Shown here in pieces: positions 1 through 5,504 of a stretch of 5,670 nt of DNA (within the stretch, counting starts at the first letter, position 1; every line of letters starts with the position of its first letter). Made by a program: the position numbers and the translations under genes. Source of the DNA: Dehalococcoidia bacterium (GTDB lineage Bacteria; Chloroflexota; Dehalococcoidia; GIF9; AB-539-J10); assembly GCA_030606385.1 (NCBI GenBank), contig JAUWGN010000078.1, positions 1 through 5,670 on the forward strand. The letters run 5' to 3'. The notes below the pieces were generated by a model. It did no database searches. It was not told the DNA's origin and saw only the letters and a list, made by a program, of their open reading frames with translations.

Positions 1-358
1 CTCGGATATCTGCCAATGCTTTTTGGTTTCTAATCACATGCTCATAGTAATTTGGTTGCCATAGTTTAAATCCAAGTTGCTTCTTGGTTGCCGCTTTCAA
101 CCTTCTAATAATCTCAGCTAGCTTAAGCTCACAGTGTTCCAAAATTAATATTAGATGAATATGAGAAGGCAATATTTGATAATAATCTAATTTTACTCCT
201 TTTATCTTGCGGGGTAATTGCTCAATAAATTGAGCCACTATTTCCTTGTTTTCACCTGTTAAATAAGGTCTTCGATAATCAGTGCAAATTGTTATGAAAT
301 AAAACCCATCCAGGGAGTAATCATAATCTTTTAAGCGTATATTTTTAATCGCTCTCAT
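1..358 (-). CDS. REP-associated tyrosine transposase (Y1/HUH, IS200-like), partial
   Basis: This is the N-terminal 119 residues of a single-strand DNA transposase of the Y1 family; the C-terminus lies beyond the left window edge. I read it by translating the minus strand from the ATG at 356-358. It opens with MRAIKNIRLKDYDYSLDGFYF, followed by ITICTDYRRPYLTG, the usual first strand of the fold. The metal-binding HUH motif is PSHIHLI, with His66 and His68. The catalytic tyrosine lies in WQPNYYEHVIRN (Tyr104 or Tyr105), the signature of RAYT proteins. In the family the protein nicks and joins REP hairpins that carry a GTAG foot, and just such a pair lies 30 bases upstream at 388-459. No good Shine-Dalgarno site precedes the ATG. 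All core residues seen are intact, so it could be active; whether the missing end is intact cannot be judged. Confidence 0.88.
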   Translation of the reverse strand, partial: MRAIKNIRLKDYDYSLDGFYFITICTDYRRPYLTGENKEIVAQFIEQLPRKIKGVKLDYYQILPSHIHLILILEHCELKLAEIIRRLKAATKKQLGFKLWQPNYYEHVIRNQKALADIR

Positions 359-387
359 CTTTAGTTTTCCACTGTTCCAATACAGTC

Positions 388-459
388 TGTAGTTGCCTGA
401 TTTATCAGGCTTAGTAGATTGAGCCTCTGTTATCCAGCCCAATAAATTGGGCAACTACA
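388..459. repeat. REPIN: inverted pair of REP sequences beside the transposase
   Basis: Two copies of one element face each other. Copy 1 (plus strand, 388-410) is TGTAGTT followed by the hairpin GCCTGATTTATCAGGC (395-410). Copy 2 (minus strand, 459-437) is TGTAGTT followed by GCCCAATTTATTGGGC. Both hairpins are perfect, and where the two copies differ in the stem (TGA/TCA against CAA/TTG) the opposite arm changes to match. The outer ten bases, TGTAGTTGCC at 388-397 and GGCAACTACA at 450-459, are also exact inverted repeats. GTAG at the foot of the hairpin is the known recognition feature of REP substrates of TnpA-REP proteins. A 26-base linker (411-436) separates the copies. The right end overlaps the last codons of the neighbouring amrS gene. 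Confidence 0.85.
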
Positions 460-1477
460 TTTTCATCTCCATTCTAAAATTAAGCTCAGCGCCACAAAAC
501 TTACATTTAGAGCCATCAAGCCCGACAATACTGGTATCATAGCCCATCCGGCGAACATTCATCTTGCCACAGGAGTAACACACAGTATTCTCATATTCGT
601 GTCCAGCAACATTTCCAAGATAAACAAACCTTAACCCTGTTTCCTTACCAATTCTATAAGCCCTTTCCAGAGTAGATACCGGAGTAGGTGGCAGATAATC
701 TAAATTACGCATGGGATAGAAGCGAGTCACATGCCATGGAGTGAGCTCCCCCAGATTATCCCGTATCCAGGTAGCGATGCCGCGAAGCTGCTCATCGTCA
801 TCGTTCATTGTAGGAATAACATTGGTTACCACCTCAACATGCATATCCCACTTTTCCTTAGCTCGTTTAGTAACATCGAGAATACCCTGCCAATGGGACA
901 CTTTAGCTAATTTGCGGTAAAAGTCATCGCTAAACCCTTTAACATCAACTCTCCAGGCATCGAGGTAGGGTCCTATAGTATCCAGAGCCTCCGGGGTAAG
1001 ATAACCATTGGTGACATAAACGGTGTATAAACCGCTTTGCTTAGCGAGCTTAGCAGAATCTAAAGTATATTCAAACCATACCGCTGGCTCATTGTAGGTC
1101 CAGGCAATCCCTTCACAGCCATATTCCCTGGTTGACTCTATTTCCTTCTCGGGGGACAGATAACGCGAGGTCGCTGGAATATCAACGCAGGAAATCTCCC
1201 AATTCTGGCAATGCTGACAATGAAAGTTACACCCCCAAGTGCCCAGGGAGAAGGCAAAACTGCCGGGAAAGAAATGAAACAAAGGCTTCTTTTCAATGTG
1301 GTCGGAGGCTACCGAAGACACTTCACCATAATTGAGAGTATATAGAACGCCATCGCGATTGAGACGCATCCGACAAACACCCATCTTACCAGGATTGATT
1401 GCACACCTGCGCTGACAAACATTACACTTCACCCTGTCATCAGGCAGCTTCTCATAAAGCATCGCCTCCTTTTCCAT
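455..1477 (-). CDS. amrS: AmmeMemoRadiSam system radical SAM enzyme
   Basis: A radical SAM protein related to pyruvate formate-lyase activating enzyme; in many genomes its family occurs with AMMECR1 and Memo proteins, but its substrate is not established. Positions below count from a GTG at 1480; I prefer the ATG at 1477 (residue 2), which gives 340 residues and fits the family N-terminus. The iron-sulfur site is WGCNFHCQHC (Cys84, Cys88, Cys91). N-terminal Cys19, Cys22, Cys26 and Cys36 form a likely metal-binding knuckle, and a second pair of CxxC motifs (301/304 and 326/329) closes the protein. Other family marks are TYNEP (128-132), YVTNGY (155-160), DVKG (179-182) and WHVTRFYP (249-256). 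An alternative ATG at 1460-1462 has AAGGAGG upstream but only two bases away. The partner genes are not in this window. Length is normal. The stop codon lies inside a REP sequence. Confidence 0.93.
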   Translation of the reverse strand: MEKEAMLYEKLPDDRVKCNVCQRRCAINPGKMGVCRMRLNRDGVLYTLNYGEVSSVASDHIEKKPLFHFFPGSFAFSLGTWGCNFHCQHCQNWEISCVDIPATSRYLSPEKEIESTREYGCEGIAWTYNEPAVWFEYTLDSAKLAKQSGLYTVYVTNGYLTPEALDTIGPYLDAWRVDVKGFSDDFYRKLAKVSHWQGILDVTKRAKEKWDMHVEVVTNVIPTMNDDDEQLRGIATWIRDNLGELTPWHVTRFYPMRNLDYLPPTPVSTLERAYRIGKETGLRFVYLGNVAGHEYENTVCYSCGKMNVRRMGYDTSIVGLDGSKCKFCGAELNFRMEMKM

Positions 1478-1491
1478 CACCAGCCCTAGAT

Positions 1492-1500
1492 ATTATATCA
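1492..1500 (-). promoter_or_regulatory. Extended -10 promoter of amrS
   Basis: On the minus strand this reads TGATATAAT, a match to the extended -10 form TGnTATAAT. No convincing -35 box is found 16-18 bases upstream, which extended -10 promoters do not need. Transcription would begin near 1485, giving a leader of less than about ten bases before the GTG/ATG at 1480/1477. It lies back to back with the coaE promoter in an 82-base gap. Confidence 0.6.
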
Positions 1501-1548
1501 TCCTGACCCAGCTTGATGTAATCGTTTCCCCCACCGATAGCTCTAGGA

Positions 1549-1554
1549 TATAAT
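1549..1554 (+). promoter_or_regulatory. -10 box of coaE, next to the start codon
   Basis: A perfect TATAAT ends eight bases before the coaE ATG at 1563. Transcription from it would start at about 1561, so the message would be leaderless; the bases before the ATG (TCAGCAGA) contain no Shine-Dalgarno site, which agrees. No clear -35 box is seen at the proper distance. TTGATG at 1513-1518 with GATAGC at 1536-1541 is a weaker alternative promoter that would give a short leader. Confidence 0.5.
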
Positions 1555-1562
1555 TCAGCAGA

Positions 1563-2153
1563 ATGGTCGTTATTGGAATAACCGGCAACATCGGCAGCGG
1601 CAAAAGCACAGTATGCCGATTCCTGGCTGAGCTTGGCGCTGCAGTCATTGATGCCGACGAAGCAGCTCAGGAAACCTACAAACCGCATAGCCAGGCCTGG
1701 CAGGAGATAATCGACACTTTTGGCACGGAAGTACTGCAACCCAGCAAGGAAATCAACCGTGTTAAATTGGCACAGTTGGTTTTTTCCAGCCCGGAAGCGC
1801 TGACACAATTAAACGAGATAGTGCACCCCAAGGCGTATCAACTGGTGAAGGAAAAGATTGAAAGTTATCGCCGCCTGGGAACAAAAGCGGTAGCTCTAGA
1901 AGCCATCCTGCTGATCGAGGCTACCTGGACGACGTTGGTAGATGAAGTATGGCTGGTAATAGCTTCACCGGAGATAGCACTTCAAAGGCTTACCAGACAC
2001 CCGGGAGCTGACAGAGACCAAATTTTAGCGCGGCTCAAATCGCAGACACCCGCTGAAGACAAAGCAAAACACGCTGATGAAATAATCCATAATGAAGGGG
2101 ATCTCACCAGACTACGGGAAAAGATAACCGAGCTATGGAACAAGCTTGACTAG
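1563..2153 (+). CDS. coaE: Dephospho-CoA kinase
   Basis: Cytoplasmic enzyme that phosphorylates the 3' hydroxyl of dephospho-CoA with ATP, the last step of coenzyme A synthesis. The 196 residues are normal for the family. The Walker A loop GNIGSGKST is at residues 8-16, directly after the first strand MVVIGIT, which fixes the start. DAD (30-32) is the conserved acidic motif that follows the second strand. Further marks are INRVKLAQLVF (64-74), the HP pair (88-89) of the substrate region, LLIEA (116-120) in place of the common LLFE, VDEVWLV (126-132), QRLTR (141-145), the lid region with Arg151 and KSQTP (159-163), and ADEIIHNEG near the end. mutM follows after eight bases on the same strand, so the two are probably co-transcribed. 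No frameshift or missing key residue is seen. Confidence 0.95.
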   Translation: MVVIGITGNIGSGKSTVCRFLAELGAAVIDADEAAQETYKPHSQAWQEIIDTFGTEVLQPSKEINRVKLAQLVFSSPEALTQLNEIVHPKAYQLVKEKIESYRRLGTKAVALEAILLIEATWTTLVDEVWLVIASPEIALQRLTRHPGADRDQILARLKSQTPAEDKAKHADEIIHNEGDLTRLREKITELWNKLD

Positions 2154-2158
2154 GGGGA
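2153..2158 (+). promoter_or_regulatory. Ribosome binding site of mutM overlapping the coaE stop
   Basis: GGGGGA starts on the last base of the coaE TAG stop (2151-2153) and sits three bases before the TTG start at 2162. This supports the TTG as the true start and suggests translation of mutM is coupled to that of coaE. Confidence 0.6.
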
Positions 2159-2161
2159 ACT

Positions 2162-2968
2162 TTGCCCGAATTACCCGAGGTAGAAACAATCAAAAACGAG
2201 CTTTCACCCTGGGTGGTTGGGCAACACTTCAACCAGGTCAATGTTCTTGACGGCCGATTAATATACCAGCTGCCGGTGCCAGAATTTTGCCGCAGATTAA
2301 CAGGACAAGCAATAGAAAGCATTAGCCGCCGTGGGAAATATCTCATTTTTCAGCTATCAGTTGCCCAATACCTGGTTGTGCATCTTAGAATGAGCGGAGC
2401 ATTATTATTAAACCCAGACAAAATTGACCCTTATGCCAGAGCGAGTTTCACCTTCTCCAACGGCACCCATCTTGTTCTCAATGACCAGAGACGACTGGGA
2501 ATAGTATGGCTAGTGGAAAACATTGAGCCTGTCGTTGGCAAGCTGGGACCTGAGCCTCTAGAGGACAATTTCACCGCTGCTGTTTTGTCACAAAGGTTAA
2601 GCAAACATCATATCCCTATCAAGGTGGCTCTCATCGACCAGAGTCTCATCGCTGGAATCGGCAATATGTATGCCGACGAAATCCTCTTTGCCGCTCGAAT
2701 GCACCCTCTGAGGACTACAGACAGCCTATCCCCCGAGGAAATTCAACATATACATAATTCTATTCGGAGAATCCTCCGCTCAGCTATCGCCAGGAAAGGA
2801 GCCAGCACGGATACTTATGTCCGCCCCGGCGGTCAGCTGGGCACAGCCCATTTTGATTTCAAGGTTGCTCACAGGAAAGGCAAGCCCTGCCCTGTTTGCG
2901 GTGTTTCCGTTGAGCGCATTTCCCTGCAGAACCGCGGCACTTACTTCTGCCCTAATTGCCAGCCCTGA
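2162..2968 (+). CDS. mutM: Formamidopyrimidine-DNA glycosylase
   Basis: Bifunctional base-excision repair enzyme (Fpg) that removes 8-oxoguanine and formamidopyrimidines from DNA and cuts the strand by beta/delta elimination. The 268 residues match the family. The protein begins MPELPEVET from a TTG codon; the start is certain because Pro2 becomes the N-terminal catalytic nucleophile, with Glu3 and Glu6 behind it. Lys59 in RRGKYL is the conserved catalytic-site lysine. HLRMSG (74-79) and NDQRRLG (107-113) are the strand-insertion loops, GIGNMYADE (165-173) is the helix-two-turn-helix with DNA-binding Asn168, and the C-terminal zinc finger uses Cys243, Cys246, Cys263 and Cys266, with Arg258 in its hairpin. 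All key residues are intact. It lies directly behind coaE; the two genes are also near neighbours in other bacteria such as Bacillus. Confidence 0.97.
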   Translation: MPELPEVETIKNELSPWVVGQHFNQVNVLDGRLIYQLPVPEFCRRLTGQAIESISRRGKYLIFQLSVAQYLVVHLRMSGALLLNPDKIDPYARASFTFSNGTHLVLNDQRRLGIVWLVENIEPVVGKLGPEPLEDNFTAAVLSQRLSKHHIPIKVALIDQSLIAGIGNMYADEILFAARMHPLRTTDSLSPEEIQHIHNSIRRILRSAIARKGASTDTYVRPGGQLGTAHFDFKVAHRKGKPCPVCGVSVERISLQNRGTYFCPNCQP

Positions 2969-3152
2969 CAACCCGGATGCCCCCTTTACCACCCTGGCCA
3001 TGAATCCTTCCTTTCCTGTCACTCTGAGTCTTTTCCTTGCACCACTAAGTATCCCTTGTTAGAATAGCATTCAAGAATCGCTCGTAAAGAACCAAAGTCC
3101 AAAGCATGTCATTTGCTCTTTGCAGAATACAAATGGCAAAAATTAGAAGATA

Positions 3153-3158
3153 TATAAT
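3153..3158 (+). promoter_or_regulatory. -10 box upstream of the Lys-rich peptide
   Basis: TATAAT lies in an AT-rich stretch 35 bases before the ATG at 3194. Transcription would start near 3165, leaving a leader of about 29 bases that contains a strong ribosome binding site. No good -35 hexamer lies 16-18 bases upstream. Confidence 0.4.
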
Positions 3159-3177
3159 ATAAAAGAAAGTATTAGAA

Positions 3178-3187
3178 AGGAGAGGTG
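3178..3187 (+). promoter_or_regulatory. Strong ribosome binding site of the Lys-rich peptide
   Basis: AGGAGAGGTG ends six bases before the ATG at 3194 and contains two overlapping anti-Shine-Dalgarno matches (AGGAG and GAGGTG). It is the best ribosome binding site in the window and the main reason to treat the 19-codon ORF as translated. Confidence 0.6.
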
Positions 3188-3193
3188 AAAGAG

Positions 3194-3253
3194 ATGGGAA
3201 CTAAGGGAAGAAAAAATGTGAAAAAACCCAAGAAGCCCAAGGAAAAGAAATAG
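3194..3253 (+). CDS. 19-residue Lys-rich peptide
   Basis: A tiny ORF encoding MGTKGRKNVKKPKKPKEKK, with 9 lysines and 1 arginine in 19 residues, two KKPK repeats and almost no hydrophobic residue. The support is its position behind a -10 box and the strongest Shine-Dalgarno site in the window, six bases from the ATG. Such a peptide would be expected to bind nucleic acid or another polyanion such as the ribosome, but that is inferred from charge alone. I do not recognise a named family. It may also act as a leader whose translation feeds ribosomes to the overlapping-frame membrane ORF that follows, or as the N-terminus of a frameshift product, since the -1 frame is open from 3205 through to 3501. 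The A-rich run at 3211-3217 would favour slippage. Confidence 0.5.
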   Translation: MGTKGRKNVKKPKKPKEKK

Positions 3254-3265
3254 GGGAACTAAAAA

Positions 3266-3274
3266 AGGAAGGAG
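3266..3274 (+). promoter_or_regulatory. Shine-Dalgarno-like site before the membrane ORF
   Basis: AGGAAGGAG lies between the stop of the Lys-rich peptide and the membrane ORF. No ATG, GTG or TTG in the open frame follows it within 60 bases. The in-frame ATA at 3277 is two bases after the AGGAG part and seven after the AGGA part. Confidence 0.35.
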
Positions 3275-3276
3275 CA

Positions 3277-3501
3277 ATAACAAAAAACATAAAGTATATA
3301 ATTGCCTATAGCATAGGGATCGGCTTTTTTCTTACCATGTTCGGCTTGTTGGGATTCATTATGTTATTCGCTCCCGGTGTTATAGTTAAGCCTGGTCCGG
3401 CATCAGCGGTATCTATAATCCTTACTGGCGTTGCCGGAATGGGCATCTGCATCTACGGGATTTACCGCAGGACGAAAAGTCACAACGGCAATATAGATTA
3501 G
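3277..3501 (+). CDS. Small two-helix membrane protein, start codon unclear
   Basis: An open frame of up to 74 residues that reads like a real inner-membrane protein: a short polar start (ITKNIK), a hydrophobic helix YIIAYSIGIGFFLTMFGLLG continuing to FIMLF, a loop APGVIVKPGPAS, a second helix VSIILTGVAGMGICIYGIY, then a basic tail YRRTKSHNGNID. The positive ends place both termini in the cytoplasm. The family is not recognised. The odd point is the start: the frame is open back to a TAA at 3202 but contains no ATG, GTG or TTG before the ATG at 3337, which lies inside the first helix. A Shine-Dalgarno-like AGGAAGGAG sits at 3266-3274, so I place the start at the ATA at 3277. Other explanations are a -1 frameshift from the preceding 19-codon ORF, a start at 3337 (54 residues), or decay of the start codon. 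Confidence 0.45.
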   Translation: MTKNIKYIIAYSIGIGFFLTMFGLLGFIMLFAPGVIVKPGPASAVSIILTGVAGMGICIYGIYRRTKSHNGNID

Positions 3502-3725
3502 GCGCGAAGGACAGATGCGGATTTGAGGAAGTCCTTTTGTCAGGAGCTGCCTTGTTAGCTTTGAAAGTGACGGCAGCTGGATTTGAACCAGCGACCAATA
3601 ACTCCCTTCAGAAACATAACAGGTAGATTTACACCGCCACAGAATTCCAGAGAGCTTCTCGTGTGTGTTATAGACAGTATAAATAAGCCACAGAGAGTGT
3701 GAGCTAAGGCAAAGACATAATTCTT
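3502..3725. other. Noncoding gap with a tRNA remnant between convergent genes
   Basis: No gene is supported in these 224 bases apart from the tRNA-like piece annotated separately. The segment lies between the end of the plus-strand membrane ORF and the end of the minus-strand 589-residue gene. An imperfect repeat of GCCACAGA occurs at 3636-3643 and 3687-3694. No strong terminator is seen for either gene. Confidence 0.5.
3568..3592 (-). pseudogene. tRNA 3' end fragment (T arm and acceptor strand)
   Basis: On the minus strand this reads a perfect T arm: stem GCTGG, loop TTCAAAT, stem CCAGC (3592-3576). All the invariant T-arm bases are present (G53, T54, T55, C56, A58, C61). It is followed by a seven-base acceptor-like strand TGCCGTC (3575-3569) and an A at the discriminator position. 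GGCGGTG at 3638-3632 could pair with this strand using three G-T wobbles, but no acceptable D arm or anticodon arm lies between, so a working tRNA is not supported. TGTAAATCTACC at 3633-3622 resembles the anticodon loop and 3' stem of tRNA-Tyr, but its 5' stem does not pair. The likely meaning is a 3' tRNA remnant, as left by element integration or rearrangement. Confidence 0.45.
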
Positions 3726-5495
3726 CTAGTAAGATCGAGGCCCTGAAGAGTAATACACAAGACGCTTTTGGGGGTCTATTACCAAGCAACTATCTAGTAG
3801 CAGCAAGCAGTTACGACACTCAACCATCAGCTGAACGCACTCTTCCTGACTAGAATGCCCTTGTTTCTGAATAACTTCTATAAGACGTCGAATGCCCTTA
3901 GTATAGTTCGCTAGTCGATCTGCTACCAAGTTCAACAATTCTTGCTTTGCCATACTTGATTCCAGGCTAAAATAAAGACGCATTACCTCTAGAGGGACAG
4001 TCTTCGCTCTAGCTTCATTTGGTCGCGGTTCGATATAGCTAGGATCAGACAATCTGCGTCTCGTTGCCTCAAGTCTCTCCATAGCGTACGTGTCGACCGC
4101 GAATTTAGCCTTTCTGAGGCGATCATTTATAGGCAAACTTAGAACAGCACATGTTAGTGTTTCTGCAATTGCTTCCCATCCTGCTCTACCCTGTTCAAAT
4201 GGAAGGCTCTCAGCCACTTTCGCATAAGGATACCCCTTAGACAATAGCTCGAAGTGGATAAGCGTCTCAGCAATAAATGCTTGATTGTCATCAAACCCTT
4301 TACCTGGGTCTAGCCATATTAATAATAGGTCACCTTGCGCTTCAGCCTGACCGAATGTCCCCTCCTTATCCAGATGCACTGGGAGTGAGCTAATATGGTG
4401 CAAGACTAACCTTTTCTGTAATATGGGTACTACTTCTCTTATGATGTCGCTGAGAGCTTTTGAGAGTGGTTGTTCGAAAGCTTGGGCCACCGCATTGATA
4501 GATTCTCCCACATAATCAGTCTCTAAAGTCTTCTGGTCAGGAAGCAATTTCTCCAGATATTCTCTATACACTCGCCAATAGGTATTGAGTACTTTCCTAG
4601 CTTCCTTGGCAGAGGGGAAATAGCCGTAATGTACACAGGCTACTCTCGTGGCGTTTGCCACATCGCAGTCATACCATAGTGCCAAATCATTCTTAATACT
4701 CGTTCTGTTAGCAAGGTTAAGCCCTTCCGTCAATTTGGAAAGGAGACTAGCCCTAGCCTTTTTAACACCTTCTTCGTAGCTCAGCGCCTTCCCTGCCTGA
4801 AGTTTCTGGCGCACGTCTTTCAAAGGCAGTTGCCTCTTATGAAAGGTATAGACTAACCCTTCACTAACTGCTCCCTCTATTGCTGTTTGTCCGAGTATTA
4901 CTGCGAGCCTCGCATCTCCTCGATTTAGAGCTTCCTCGGCATCTAGCAAGAGTAGCTTCCACTGTGATGGGTGATGACTTTCCTGCACACGGCGTCTTAA
5001 GATTTGCTCACGCTCGTCACCGATGCCAGCTATAGGGAGACAAAGTTGGTGCATGGGTCTATAGGATACAGTCCGTGTTGTAAGTCCATTTTGAAAATAG
5101 TTGATTTCAGCTCCCCATACTTCAATGGGCGACACTGGCCTAATCCACGAAAGGTTCATCACATCCCTATAATGACCCAAAAAAACATTTACAGCGGAAA
5201 TAGCTATGCCCACCAGCCACTCTTCCGTTCTAGTACCAGCCAGACCAGGAGGCGGCTGACTCAATGGAATTGATATGCTTGCCTTAGAGTATCGTACCCA
5301 TCCGAATCTATCTTCAAGGAGATCAAAGTTTCCTTCAATGCCCAAACGAGGGTCAACACTATCACGTTGGACCTTATCAAAGCGGAGTACGCACTTAACC
5401 CCTTCAACGTCTACATTGAGTGGCTTGCTGGAAATGTGGACTGCAAAAGGGAGATCAAAGTCGACGGTCACTGTTTTCTCTGTCCCACTACTCAT
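3726..5495 (-). CDS. Unknown 589-residue protein, HEPN-like middle and degenerate zincin-like end
   Basis: I do not recognise a named family. Residues 1-160 are a beta-rich, probably globular N-terminal part, with a helix ending in FLGHYRDVMNLSWIRPVSPIEV (about 105-126). Residues 180-318 look like a HEPN-type helical domain: LLLDAEEALNRGDARLAVIL (182-201), a basic linker, and RVACVHYG (284-291), where Arg284 and His289 give the R-x4-H pattern of HEPN ribonucleases. Residues 405-425, AETLIHFELLSKGYP, resemble the HExxH helix of zincin-like proteins, but the site reads ETLIH, so the first His and the Glu are lost and only His414 remains; this suggests a non-catalytic copy. The tail is helical and ends in a Cys-rich stretch (C553, C560, C563, C570). 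There is no signal peptide or membrane segment. The start is supported by a promoter nine bases upstream. A toxin or defence role is possible but unproven. Confidence 0.8.
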   Translation of the reverse strand: MSSGTEKTVTVDFDLPFAVHISSKPLNVDVEGVKCVLRFDKVQRDSVDPRLGIEGNFDLLEDRFGWVRYSKASISIPLSQPPPGLAGTRTEEWLVGIAISAVNVFLGHYRDVMNLSWIRPVSPIEVWGAEINYFQNGLTTRTVSYRPMHQLCLPIAGIGDEREQILRRRVQESHHPSQWKLLLLDAEEALNRGDARLAVILGQTAIEGAVSEGLVYTFHKRQLPLKDVRQKLQAGKALSYEEGVKKARASLLSKLTEGLNLANRTSIKNDLALWYDCDVANATRVACVHYGYFPSAKEARKVLNTYWRVYREYLEKLLPDQKTLETDYVGESINAVAQAFEQPLSKALSDIIREVVPILQKRLVLHHISSLPVHLDKEGTFGQAEAQGDLLLIWLDPGKGFDDNQAFIAETLIHFELLSKGYPYAKVAESLPFEQGRAGWEAIAETLTCAVLSLPINDRLRKAKFAVDTYAMERLEATRRRLSDPSYIEPRPNEARAKTVPLEVMRLYFSLESSMAKQELLNLVADRLANYTKGIRRLIEVIQKQGHSSQEECVQLMVECRNCLLLLDSCLVIDPQKRLVYYSSGPRSY

Positions 5496-5504
5496 ATCAA
5501 CTAA

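Larger units (their letters stand above)
2969..3193. other. Noncoding gap between mutM and the small peptide gene
   Basis: No gene is supported in these 225 bases. The first part is pyrimidine-rich (2985-3060) and the end is A-rich. CATTTG (3110-3115) and CAAATG (3130-3135) form a six-base inverted repeat around a 14-base loop with no T tract, so no clear terminator of mutM is seen. The promoter and ribosome binding site of the next ORF occupy the last 40 bases. Confidence 0.5.

Noticed and set aside
371..386. Hairpin ACTGT / ACAGT before the transposase start
   Set aside because: Five pairs only, with no known motif; not distinguishable from chance.
1132..1335. Plus-strand open frame of 67 codons
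   Set aside because: It is antisense to the radical SAM core of amrS, which is intact.
1452..1808. Minus-strand open frame of 118 codons over the amrS start and coaE
   Set aside because: It runs antisense to coaE, whose motifs are intact, and its product has no recognisable domain.
2104..2346. Minus-strand open frame of 80 codons at the coaE-mutM junction
   Set aside because: It is antisense to two well-supported genes.
2780..3062. Open frames on both strands over the end of mutM
   Set aside because: Both are shadows of the mutM zinc-finger region; neither has a ribosome binding site or sensible composition.
3507..3538. Hairpin AAGGAC / GTCCTT followed by TT, a possible terminator of the membrane ORF
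   Set aside because: The stem has six pairs around an 18-base loop and only a four-T run, too weak to call.
3545..3578. Inverted repeat AGCTGCC / GGCAGCT
   Set aside because: Seven pairs with a 20-base loop and no T tract; one arm is part of the tRNA-like acceptor and T stem, so chance or a by-product is likely.
3403..3789. Minus-strand open frame of 128 codons across the tRNA remnant
   Set aside because: It overlaps the end of the 589-residue gene and the membrane ORF in other frames, and reads through the T arm; its product looks random.
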